Positions 28,801-42,100 of a stretch of DNA of 64,000 bases are shown here, piece by piece. The stretch is from Leuctra nigra (lineage: Eukaryota; Arthropoda; Insecta; Plecoptera; Leuctridae), in contig OW203767.1 of NCBI GenBank assembly GCA_934045905.1, positions 16,371,073 through 16,435,072 on the forward strand. The letters are read 5' to 3'. Within the stretch, counting starts at the first letter, position 1. Each line of letters starts with the position of its first letter. A program made the position numbers and the translations under genes. Below the pieces are notes generated by a model, which saw only the letters and a list, made by a program, of their open reading frames with translations, was not told where the DNA came from and made no database searches.

Positions 28801-31800
28801 TTACTGTTAAAACACAACATTTTATAAATATATGAATGTGAATTTGTTACATATGTCAAGATACACTATTAATAAGCTTAACATTTATTTTTGGTACATT
28901 TAATTAATGTACTTTAAGATATATGGCAAAAGCAATGCTGGAAAACAGGGTGAGGGACAAGCTAGGGGAATGACTTTTGGGGGGTATTTTGGGCTGTAGC
29001 TCTTAGATGTGCATGATAATAACCTTACACTATGGCTGTAATTGTCAAGTAGCATCTATATAAAAATAAAAAAAATAAAAGCATTGATATTTTCTTAATA
29101 TCTATATTAAAAATGGACAGGACAAGAATATTCCATTTAGTGGAGAATGACCCAATTAACTGAACAAAAAATTAAAAATGAACCAAGGGATAACCCTAAG
29201 TTTGTATTTTATCTAATCACGATTAAAATTTCAAATAATTTGGTCTACCCATTTCGTCTCCAATCGTATCGCAAAAAGTGTCTACAAAAAGCAGCAAAAT
29301 CGCTCGCGCTTGCAGCACCTTAATTCCATGAAATGTTAGATGAGAACACTATTATGTTGGTAGATATGCTTTCATGTTGGTAGACACCTACCATTGATTT
29401 AAAAAAAAAGTGTTTTTCTGTTTTTCCTACAGTTTTGGATTCTTTAATATACATATTATGTCTGCTATTTCTGGAGAAACTGAAAATGCATGATTTTAAA
29501 ATGCACTGGACTGTTTTGGTGGGAAAAACTCAGTCTAAAAATTTCAAAAAAATTGAGGTTCATTGGTGCTGTTAGATGAAGCCACAATTCCCCCGGATTA
29601 TTTTTTTTGCAAAGCATATAGAAGATACAGAGCGGAGCCACAATTACCCCTTTTGGTGGAATAATTGTGGCTCCGAAGGATTTTTTTTTAAAAATAAAAA
29701 AAGGAACACCTTCAATTAAAAAATATTGAAAATCACATTAATAGGCAGCCAATGAGTTACTGAATCACCCTATTTTTTCAGGATTGAGATGTGATAATTA
29801 GTGTATACCCACAATTAAATACCAAAGTCAAAATATGCATTTCGGTGCCACAATTAGGTACCCCAACTCACCCTACACAGGCAGAATTCAAGAGAAAGAT
29901 CTAAGAAAATTGGGAATTAGGAAATTTATGCATGCAAGAGAACTGCAGAAGATTTAATTTTGTGTGTGGAATTGCCTACTATTTTCAGATTGAGGTACGT
30001 ACACATGGTGACATGGGGATGCATTTAATAATTAATTTTAACAAAAGGAAAACTCGTTAAGAACTAAAATTACCTATGATGTTCAAAAAAATAAAAATAA
30101 AAAAATCGAGTTCCTAGTTCCTACCTAATCAATATGCACATACCAATAATGTACAACTAATAATACAATAACTATTGCATTAAATCAACAATATTTTTTG
30201 CTTTCAGATAACGAGGACGATGAGGACGATGGTAGTTATCTTCATCCTAGTTTGGCCTCCGGATCATCAAGAGTGGAACTGGTAGGTTTCATACAAAGTT
30301 TCATTTATTGCAGCGCACTCTTTTGATCTAGATGTAAAATTGTATACATAGCATTTCTGTACCTTTTAATCTAAAAGATGATTATGCCTATTGCCTGTAT
30401 TCTAATTTCTAACTGTATTCGTGCCAATGTTTAGTACCTAGCGACTGATTACATTTTGTATATATTTTTACCTTTAGGATACATTCTTTGTAAGTATCAG
30501 GGTTCTATTAAGTTCATATCACAACATTTGAAAATGTTTATGGTCTCTTGTCTTGTGCCCCTTGTACCTACAGCTAACGTGTTCAAACTTTCTTGTCTAA
30601 TTATATTCACGTGTCTATTATTTCTGCTTTCAGGGCTGGTTTAGAAGTCAGTGTGAATTTCGTCCAATTTGAATCTTATGCTTTGGGTAAAACAATGAAT
30701 TAGTTTAAAAATAACTGATAAACAAATTTACTTGCCTGCTATTTGTCTCCGCGCCATGGCTAGACCACCTAGAGTCACCGCCTGTGGTCGGAGTCGTGAT
30801 GAGGACTGCGGTAAATCAAGATGATGCGGATGTTGCGAGATTCGTCGAGTGGATGCTGCATCTAGACAATGACAGAAGTAGATCCTAATGTAGGAGACAA
30901 TACAGGCTATATGAGTTTGTGACAGTAAAACACAATATTTATCAAACTCTAGACAAAGAGATTGTTATTTGAATTTATTGTAAAATCTCCTGCACAGTCA
31001 TTGTTAATTGCTTTACTGGGCTTCTTTTCTTCTTGTGGTCATTCATATATGATGATAGCTTATGTTTTATACTTACCTAATGTTTAAATTATGATAATTG
31101 ATCACTCTAAGTTACCCTTTCTTCCCCCCCTCCATTAAGGATCGGAGATTTACTGCATGTTCAAATGTCATTTGCTTCAATTGTAATTCAACATTGGTCT
31201 TGAGTTCCAGTTGTGACAAATGATAAAACATCAATCTTTAAGTTTTGCATTCGTTTTCCTCGATTGCTCACATTCCGTGATAGTGAAACCAATGCCAAGC
31301 TGGTACGTCAAAAATGATCAATGTTCTGCCCCTACTTGATAAATTATTGTATTTTACTGCCTCTCTCACAGCTATAGTAAGTAAACCTGTGGCGATATCG
31401 CCTGTAGCATTGCATCCAGCCAATCCCGAGACTGATACAGAGCTTTTCTCCCGGCGTTTTGCAGGCACCTTCCATCCCTTCGATAGCATACAAACCATCA
31501 GCTGACTGCGCCTACTCGATGCTCGTAAACCGCATCAAGGACAAGCAGGCAGCTTTCAGTGGACGACCTCAGGAGCCAGCCGAAGTTGTACAACCGATTA
31601 TCGTTCCCGTCTGCAAGTCTACATTGCCGATCATCGAAGCAACTCCCGTTATCTACAACCAAGCTAGAGCAGAGCCAACGATTGACGCTACGCCAGTCTT
31701 TCAGAGTAAAACGCCAGCCAAAATCTTCACTCCTGTCTTGCACCAGACTATACCTGTCGCTGTGATCATGCCTCGAGCTACAAAAACAGTGACTCCATCC

Positions 31801-34800
31801 TTCTTGGTCCCGCCGGCTGATGTGCAGCTCATCATCGACAAGATGGCTTCATACGTCGCCAAGAACGGACGCGACTTCGAGTCGATTGTTCGAGCCAAAG
31901 GTGATCCTCGATTCGAGTTCTTGCAAGTGCAGCACCAGTACTACCCGTACTACCTGCACAAGGTGGACGTCTACGAGCAGCTCGAGACTCCGAGCACCGT
32001 GCCTGCGCCTGCTACTGTTGTCGAGCAGAAGAGAGAGCCGCGGACAGAGTCCAGCGACAGCAGTGCGAGCGGAACTAGCGGAGACGAGGCGGAGGATCAT
32101 GACCATTTGCCAAAACCGGGTAAGTGTGCATTTAGGAATTTGTGAGGAGTGTAATGAATGATAATCTGCAGATCTCTAAGTACTTGAATAACATGAAATT
32201 TAATTGTAGCTCTGCAATTACTCAGTGAAGATTTCTTCAATTTACTAGTAAACATTTATTTATTTTTAGAAAAAAGGACATTATTTTCATTTATTATATT
32301 TACCCAATCATTAAATTTAGTTATGAGATTGTAATGACTGGAATATGTACCTTTTTATAATGAAAACTCTTCATTGATGGGCAGTAGAATTATTTACAAT
32401 TGTTTTTATCACGACCTACTGAACACACATGATGCACCTCTTTCAAAACAATTGCAATCTGTCAAATGCTGCTTTTGGTAAAATGACATTTACTATTTAG
32501 CTATCGCAAGAATTTGAATGAATGTGTGTTGTAATGAAATATGCCGATTATATTTGATTGTTGACACTGAGGACACATCAAAATTGACACATTGACATTG
32601 ACACATTGACACATCAATTACTGTTCTTTCGCGATGTAATTATAACTTTTACTGAACTCGTTACGATTGACATGGAAGTGACTTGCCCACACGCACACTG
32701 TGGTGCACTCACTGTAGTGGCCATTTTATACTGATATTAGCGCTTTCTCTAGGTACTTTCAGTTTCGAATGATCAAGCCCTCCAAGTCCATGCATGCCAT
32801 CTGTGTTTATCTCTGTGTTGTCGTGTGGATAATCACATCAAATTTAAGATTAAAGAGTCCGTGGGATTTCATTCTCTCTGCTACCTCATATTCTGTCTGC
32901 TTCCAGCTCTGGCTCCCGTCTGCTTCTCCATCAAGAAGCCGAAGGATCCCGATCCCGTGCTCGACTTGAAGAGTGCTCTGCCGCTGGAAGAGAGCTCGGA
33001 CGAAGAGAAACCCCCGGAAGATGAGGAGGTGAAGACTGAGCCAGTGGTGGAGTCAATAGACTTGACCGATGACACAGCAATGAATGTGGACGCTGCAGGC
33101 GAGAGGGAAGAGAAGAAGACTAATGACAAGGATCGATGGGGTTAGTAGATAAATAGTCTGTGGCCTGTTTCTGTTATATTGCGCTTCCCTATGATAACCC
33201 AATAGAAGGTTCCTAAAAGTATCTGAGTGGCTCTGGTTTCTGAAATAATTCATATGCAGTGTGATTTCCAGATAACTATTGACGTGTGTGTAACCCATTG
33301 TTGACACACGTCAATAGGTACGTGGAAATCGTACCTATAGGGATTTTTTTTCTCACTTTATAGAGACCATGCCCTAGCAGCATATTTCACACGGTTTGAA
33401 GATTTTCTTGGCGGGACTGCAATCTGAATGTAAATACAAATGCTCGTCTTCATTGGTTATGTTTAGGTATTCATTACAGTACAGTACGTCCAGTGAGCGT
33501 GTAGCCAGTTCAGCAAATGCTGTGTAAAATTCAACAATGGGTTTAGCTTGTAATCCTGAGTGTTTTGACGCGTGTGCGGTTGTAAATATCTCTCAACGAC
33601 TGCAGGTGTTCTGGAAGGGGTTGTTTTGTTGTGGTGCCAAATATCTTTCAATGCAGTTGGCTTTTAAAATTCAAGGAAAGTTGTTTAAAATGGCAACAGT
33701 GTAGGTGGAAGGGGTGGCATGTCATAAAAAGAGTTGTATCTTGTCAGAGCTTAACGGTCGAACAAGGGTCGAACAATACTGCTCATCTTATGAAAGGAAA
33801 GGCTACACGCTCGCTGGACGTACTATACCTACCATGGCTGCCGTAAATATGTAACAAAAATAAATAAATGTAATATTTTTACTATCTATAATATTGATGT
33901 GATCATAAGATCGAATTTTAGCACTTGAAAGCATCCCTGCAATGTACAGGAGGGTTATTCTAAATTTCCTTGTCGTCTCGTATCAATTGACACGGGGTCA
34001 CTACCGTGTTAAATAGATTGCACTCCAGTGTGCAGTGAGCCCATATCACGTGAAACGAGACGACACGGAAATTTAGAATAACCCCCCAGGGCTCCATTAA
34101 CCTATTTTGCTTCAATATTAAAATATTGAAAAACGTCTCTGCTGATGGTTAAAATTACCCCTCCACAGGACTTTTCTTATATTTTACATTTTTTTCAGAT
34201 TTTTAATGGCACCTTTACTTTGAAAATTATTAAACAGTCAAAGTTCACCCTTATCTGAAATTTGTTGGGTCATTTATTGTTTTTTGTATTCGCAGTGAAA
34301 AATCGCAATTTGCCTACCCCCTATAAAAAGAGCTTTTGATTGATATGCATAAGTTACAATATCACAGAATCCACAAATTCTGGTTTGAGAAACGTTTCGA
34401 GTTGTTCATTGATCAACTTCCTCTCTTTGTATCCGGCAGAAGAGCGCGTGAAGGACAAGTTGGCAGCCGCAGCCCGTGAGAAGTTGGCGGCGACAACAAG
34501 GGAGAAACAGCTGCAGTTGGAGCGCAAGAGAAGAGCGGCTGCATTCCTCAACATGATACACAAGACTCAGCCCAAGCCCGCCGACTCCACAGGAAATCTT
34601 GGTGAGTCTCCCACATTAATTATACTGTCATGTTCTCATCTCTTGCAGAGTTGCATTTGCAGTTTTGTCGAGTACTGTTACATATTGTAGGCAGAGTTAT
34701 GGTATTATGAATTAGGTAGGTACCTACATTAGGCTGGTCTGGACAGATATGACAGACGTTGTTCAGACGCATATTTCTTTAAGTGTTCTTGAAGAATGTT

Positions 34801-36241
34801 GTGTATTGAATTAAAAGTTACATACATACCTACCTACTTAACTTATTGATTAATTTAATACCTATTTGATGATTTAAGAATATATGGTTTATTTAACAAC
34901 TGTCACACAAATCAATTAAGTAAACTTAAGTAATGGCATTATAATTTTGTTTCTATTATTTATTTTTGCCAGCATTTTTTAACTGATGTTTGTTTGAATA
35001 TTCAGCCAGCGGTGACGAAGACGAAGTGTCTTCCATCCCATCACCGATGTCGACCAACTCTTCATCGGCCAACCCAGGCAACGAGGAGGCCGTCGGCAAT
35101 GGAGCGCCATCGTCGCTGTTGGCTCGCATCCAGGGCAGCAAGGAAGTCGAGCGGAGAAGGCGGCATAGCGGTACTGACAGTGACACACCGAAGGAGCGAA
35201 AAAGCAAACCGAAGAAGAGCAAGTCGTCACATAATAGGTAGAACTGAAAATCGATGTTTGGATCAAGAGTACATTTGAATCACTTATTCAAGTAAGGGCA
35301 TGAGTCCATGGTAAGTAGTTCTGAGATAAATGAAAAAAACTATATAAAACTTTGTAGTTATTTTTTTTTTTAAATAATAGTATTTATTTAAATAGTAAAA
35401 AATATTAGCTTTTAAACCTGTTTGTCAGATTATTTATTTGAACCTTATAACATCAAAATTTTAGGGCTTTTTTGCTCTGGACTCATGCCCTTACTTGAAT
35501 ACAAGTTCATTTCCCAGAACTGCATATACTAATAATGTTCAAAATAATGCTAATTCATATGATTTTGCTCAAATATCATTTATTCAACAAAGCAGAAACT
35601 TTACAACGAAGTACATATGAATATGTTAGTGAAATTAGTCATATTATGGCTTTTTGATGAAAAAGAAAAGAGCCGTTTAAACTTGCATGTATTCAAGAAA
35701 GGGCATGAGTCCACTTGCATGTATTCAAGAAAGGGCATGAGTCCATGGACGCAAATACATCCATGAATAGTCCATGAATACATGCAAGTTAGATTATTTA
35801 TTTCCATCCCGTGTGGGATACGGACTGATGCCCTTTCTTCAGAATACGTGCGTCTATCATCAATAATGCGATTCCCACACTAAAGTTGATTTCGTAATTT
35901 TGTAGACTGATGCCCTTACTTGAATAACTGATTCATTTAGATTGACTAGGAAACTGTTCTGTGCCCATGCTCCGTGCCCTAGTAGGTTTGTTAAAATCTT
36001 CATTTAGAATTAAGGTACGTTTCCAGCTTGACGTTCGACGCTCAGTGCTAGCGCTGATAGATGAACATGGTTTATCATTGACCTTGAACGCCAGCGCTCG
36101 GCGTTGGCCAATCAGGAGGCCCAACGGCGAGCGCTGAGCGCCGAACGTCCAACGAACGCCGAGCTGTAAACATACCTTTAGAATGGAATAATAAAGATAA
36201 TATTCCAAAATATCGTTCCTAGTAATAATAATAATAATAAT

Positions 36242-36272
<31 letters not shown>

Positions 36273-39101
36273 TTATCACATATTTATTTACATTTATAAA
36301 CACTTAATTCCACACTAGGTAGAGTAAAAATTTCTTATAGGCTAAATACATTTAGTAATGCCGGCTAGCCAGGCCTGTCACATTTGTCTTCCTTCTCATC
36401 CTCCTCCCCTCCTTCCTTTTTTCTTCTTGTTCTTCTTCTCCTTCTTCTTATTCTTCTTCTTCTCCTCCGTCTTTTTCTTCTTCATCCTCATCCTCCTCTA
36501 CTACCTCCACTTTAGTAACTATTTGTTCCCATAATTCTTGATTTTCCCACAAATGTTTCCTTTCAACTTCTTCCCATCTTTCACCTCGTTCCTCAACATC
36601 TCTTTTCACCTGTTCAATCCATCTATCTCTTGGCCTCCCAACTTTTCTTTTACCTTCCACATACTTTCCAAATTCACTTTTGGCTCTTCTACTGTCTTTC
36701 ATTCTCTTAAGTTTACCAAACCACCTCAGTCTTTCTCGCCCAATTTTGAACCCAACACTCTCCACACCCATCTTCTTCCTTATCACCATACTTCTTACAT
36801 GTTCCTTCATCGATATATTTGCCATTCCTCTCACGAACTTCATCTCTTCTGCTTGTACCATACTCTCCTCCTTCCATCCCAAATTCCACGTCACCGCCCC
36901 ATAACATAATATCGGTAAAAAATATTGCTTGTATAATACTAATTTAAATTTAAGTGGTAAATCCCTATTCCATACTAATTTTCTAACTTTTTGATAAAAC
37001 CCGTCTGCTTTCTGTATTCTTCTTTTAACTTCTTTCGAACACTTTCCGTCTTTTGTAACCAAACTTCCTAGATAACTAAAATCTTCTACTTGTTTAATAT
37101 CTTTTCCATCCAATTTCAAACCATTTCTTACAAGCCCATTTTTCTTCTTCTCCAAAACCAAATATTCACTCTTCTCACTACTAATCTTCATTCCATATCT
37201 TTTTATCACTTCGTACCACACATCCACTTTCTTCTGTACCAACTCTTCAGTCTCTCCCCAAATTACAACATCATCCGCATATACCCCAGTTTGCGAATCT
37301 AGATCTTCATTCCTTTCCACCTCCCGAATTATATCATCCAATACCATAATGAACAGCAAAGGTGACAACACACTGCCTTGCCTTACTCCTGATCTCACAC
37401 TAAACCAGCCCGTTCTTCCTCCCACTGTTTCCACACAACTCTCACATCCAACATACAAACTCTGTACTCTTTCAATCAACTTCTTGTCTATTTCCCTCTT
37501 TTCTAAACTCTCCCACACCCTATCCCTTGGCAAATGATCATACGCTTTTTCAATATCCAGAAACACTAACCATATTTCCTTTCCCATCTCCCAATTTCTC
37601 TCCATAATGGTCCTTATAGCGAATATAAGGTCTATCGTAGATCTGTTTCTTCTAAATCCATATTGTTCATCTTTCAAATCCTCTTCAACTACACTTCGTA
37701 TCCTCTTCTCTATAATTCGTTCGTATATCTTCGCTCCTTGGCTCATGAGTGTTATCCCTCTATAGTTGCTACATTTCTTGCGATCCCCTTTCTTAAACAA
37801 TGGTACAATAACACCTCTCCTCCAATCCCTTGGTACAGTTTTTTGAATCCATGCCGATGCCACAACTCTGTAAAACCACTCCAATCCAGCTTTACCACCT
37901 GCCTTTATCATTTCCACACTTATCTCATCCACTCCCGGCGATCTTCCATTTTTCATCCCTTTTACTGCCACCTCAACTTCCCCAAACATTACCATATCAT
38001 CTTGACAATTCAATTTATCGCACTCTTCACTTATTTCCTTGTCTTCAGTACCACCTTTGTCATCATTCAATAACTTTGAAAAGTAGTGCTTCCACATATC
38101 TTGTATTTCCTCCACATCATTTGTAAGGCATCCCCTTTCATTTACCATATAATTAGTTGTTCTATTATCTTGCCTCTTACATTTTACTACAGAATATAAC
38201 ATCTTTTTGTTTGCCTCAAAGTCCCTCTCTAGACATTCAACAAATGCGTTCATTGTCTTCGATTTTTCTTCTGAAACCAAAAAGTGAACATATCTCTTCA
38301 TCCTTTGATATTTATTTATATTCAATATTGTTCTGCACTCTTCTTTTTTAACCCATGCTTTTCTTTTCTTTCTTACTGCACACTTAATTGCATTTGTCCA
38401 CCACGGTGTTTCCTTTCTTCTTCTCAATCCCTTTGTCCTCCCGCATATATTTTCTGTAATAGTCAATATAGCATTTTTAAAACTCATCCATTCCTCTTCT
38501 ACCAAATTAAGATCCCCAACTGGCATATTTTCTTCTATTGCCATTTTAAATTCTTTTCTTATTTCATCATTCTGCAATCTCCATACCTTCAATTTTCTTC
38601 TTCTCTTCGCTTTTCTTCTTTCAACACATTTTCTTGGCATTCGTATATCCGCTATTAATAGTCGATGATCACCATCAAACGCCACATGCGGTACAACCTT
38701 TACATCCAATACCATTTTTCTAAGTGCGTCACTGTATATTATATAATCAATTACCGATTTCGATCTCCCATCCCAACCATACCTCGTGATCATATTCTTT
38801 TCATTCTTCTCAAACATACTATTTCCAATCACCAATCCATTTCTTGCACAAACTTCTAACAAATTTTCTCCTTCCTTATTCCTGGATCCATATCCATTTT
38901 TTCCCAAAACCTTTTCAAATCCTCTTCTTTCTCTTCCAACCTTTGCATTTAAGTCACCCATTACAAATGTACTTTCAAGAGATATATTTTCTTCTACAAG
39001 CTCAAGAAAAGTTTCTTTTTCAGCCATTTTCCTTCCAACTTGAGGTGCATAAACTTGTAAAATTTCTACTAACATTTCTTCGAAAAACAATAATAATAAT
39101 A

Positions 39102-39134
<33 letters not shown>

Positions 39135-42100
39135 TAATAATGTAATTTATTGAGCACATAAAATAGGTACATAATTGGTCTGTATTCAACAATCGAGTCG
39201 TTGATCTTCCATACATCCATCTCTTCTCTTCAGCTGCTTCACCTCTTCACCGTTTACCTACTTCTTCTTAATTCATAATAGTCATTAAAATTGTGCTTCA
39301 ATATCAGTGGTAATATTGGAAGAACATCCAAGCATTTGCTTTTTAGCTGAGGGAAAACCACTGAAAAAACATTCTCAGCAGGATGTAATCTTGATTCTTG
39401 TCTTCCAATGTCATTACTTCACGAATTCTCTTTCTTGAATGATAGCGAGTTTATCCTTAACGAGCGTCTTAAAAGCTTTTAAACTTAGGGTCTGCTCTTC
39501 TGTTGTTGTTGTGTTGTATGCTACTGAGGCTGAATAGGAAAAACAGTTCTTGAATTTTGTACTTCGATGAGTTCCAAAGTCTAGCTTATCTTTGGACCGC
39601 GTGTCTCGTAGGTGAATATCATGACGCTTTCTCAACTTATCATTTAAATACTTTGGCTCTCCCGTTCTCAATATCTTGTGCGTTGCGCATGTTAAATGTA
39701 GGTTTCTTCTCGCTTCCATCTTTAGCCAATGAAGTTTTTGAATGTAGGGACTTATATGGTGTCTTCTCTTAATATTGAATACAAACCTAGCACAAGAATT
39801 CTGGACTTTTTGAATACGACCTACATCTTTCTTCGAAATACACGGTCCGTAAACGATGTCACAGTAATTCAAATTAGATATTATAAGTGCCTCAACAAGC
39901 TTGCTTTTTGTTGATCTTGTCAGAATTTGTTTAAATCTTTGCATTGTTCGTAGTTTGCCGTAAGCTTTGCTATTTGCTTTCTGAATATGATCTGAGTAAG
40001 CCATTTGGCTGTCCATTATCAAACCTAAATTCCTTGCATTTTCTGAAGTGGGAATAATAGAACCATTAATATGTAGTTTAAATTCACTATTAAGTATTTT
40101 GATCCGTTGAAATTTGTTCCCTATAATCATTGATATGGTCTTCGAAGTGTTTAAAGAGAGTCCTTGACTTTCACTCCATGCAGCAATAGACTGAAGATCT
40201 TCGTTTATTTTCTCTTGTGCTGCAGCTAGATCTTGAGGGCGAAAGGTATATAGAAGCTGGGTATCATCTGCAAATTTGTGTATTTTGCAGTGTTTCACAC
40301 TCTCATCGATATCAGTTGTGTAAACTATGAACAGTAGTGGAGCGATACTTGAACCCTGCGGTACTCCTGTTCTATTTTCCCTTGGCATTGATACGTTATT
40401 AGCTGATAATTTTACCCGTTGTTGACGTCCGGTGAGGTAACTTGCAAACCATTTAATTGTCATCTCTCCCACTCCAAGATATGTGAGTTTAGCTAGTAGG
40501 AGTTCATGATTGATAGAGTCAAAGGCTTTTGTAAAATCTAATAATATAAGACTTGTAACCATTTTCTTCTCCATTCCCTTGATCGCTTCATCAGTTACAT
40601 CTAGAAGTATTGATGTTGTCCCACGATTTTTCCTAAATCCTGACTGACTATTAGATAATAATTGCAGTTCTTCTAGGTATGCAGTCAGTTGCTTCACAAC
40701 AATTCTTTCTAGTATTTTGGACATTGTAGTGAGAAATGATCAACATGCAAAATTTCAGCTTGGTCAAACAAACGGTTAATTTTCAATTTTCAGCCAACAA
40801 GAAGATTTTGTTCAAACACTACAACTGCAAATCAGACAGCCTGTCTTACAATACTCCAAATTTCAGCTCAATCGGAAATAACTGTTTCACCTCTTTCAAC
40901 CAGCAGCCACAAAAAAAATAAAAGTAGATCCGACTCAAAAGGACTCTCTTCATTAGTTATAGATGTTATCTTGTTGGTTGTGCATGGGGAACACTGTGTA
41001 ATGTATTGATTTGTCATCAACAGGAGTAGGCAGTCTACGTCGCCCGCACACAAACACAGTAGAGAAGAAGAGCATGGCCGGAGCAGGAGACCCAAGAAAC
41101 AGTCTCGGACAAAGTAAGTGCTTACAGACGTAGGTGATATGTTCTATGAATCCCGTCTATTTCAATCAATGCACAGATGATGCAGTCCTCTTTTCTATTG
41201 AAATGTTTCTGAACACCGCTCAATGTGTTGTACATGCTTGACTGTACATATTGTGAAACCTTTATTTCACTTTCAATTCTAGGCAGTGGTTAATTTGTAA
41301 AATAATAAGTGGGCGGACGCTCAGTGATTGTCAGGGAAACATATTGGCTTAACGAAAACAATGTGGGGTTTGGGGGAAGCCCCCCCCCCCCCCCCCCCCC
41401 CAATACAATGCTGGTCCGCGGCACATACACTCGGGAAAATTTTGAATTTCAGTACCAAATTTGGTGCCTTTTAGCGATTTGTACACAATTTTAAGCCAAT
41501 TTTTACTTCTGTGAAAAATAAGTGGGCAGACGGCGTTCACTCTGAAAAAAGAATGGGGGGACGTGTCCGCCCTTGTCCGCCCCCAAATTAACCACTGATT
41601 CTAGGCCTATTCTCACAAATAAGAGATCACATGATGGAGCCACTTCAGGTAAGATGGCTACTATCAGTCTACAACACAGTCGTCTGTACACCGTTGTTCG
41701 TTCCTCCTCTTCGTGAGTTGCCTGTCGTCTGAGTAGCAATTGTAGTTCCAAACCTGCCGTCCCGGGAAAGGTCACTACCGTCGCACATTTGAATACCTTA
41801 CCAAGAGACGGTGGTGACCCCATCCCGGGACGGCAGGTGAGGAACTACTCAAACGACAGACAGCTCACAGTGAGGAGGAAGGGACGAATGACGAGTATAC
41901 AGACGGCTGTGGTCTGCAGATTAATTTATTTGTTTTTACATTTTGTGTTTCCATAGTGCAATGAAAAAGGAGAAACAATTGAAATTTTTAATTAATAATA
42001 TATTTATACCCTGTTCACACTGTAAAAGTTGATTGTGATCAAGCTGATGTACATCACGGCACTAATAAAGTTCAGGGAACGAGATCAAGGTGCTTAATCT

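Larger units (their letters stand above)
27143..29277. repeat. Inner inverted-repeat pair (about 100-bp arms)
   Basis: TTTGCGATACGATTGGAGAC through TTAGGGTTATCCCTTGG at the left (27143-27237) recurs inverted at 29168-29277. Arms are diverged by scattered substitutions. Confidence 0.65.
26509..29877. mobile_element. 3.4-kb TIR element with repeated GGGGTAATTGTGGC motifs
   Basis: Ends TGTAGGGTAAGTTGGGGTAA and the complement of TGTAGGGTGAGTTGGGGTA. The motif GGGGTAATTGTGGC, or its complement, recurs in both end zones (about 26524, 26540, 26884, 26916, 26933; 29583, 29639, 29662, 29846). No transposase frame is left. The middle is occupied by further inverted repeats and a Helitron-like copy. 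It fills most of SFSWAP intron 4. Confidence 0.65.

Noticed and set aside
30755..30890. Extra SFSWAP exon in a GC-richer patch
   Set aside because: Exons 5 and 6 already join in frame with continuous similarity; no suitable splice pair with open frame.
36538..38859. Many Phe/Ser/Leu/Pro-rich plus-strand frames
   Set aside because: Antisense of the RTE-like LINE ORF.
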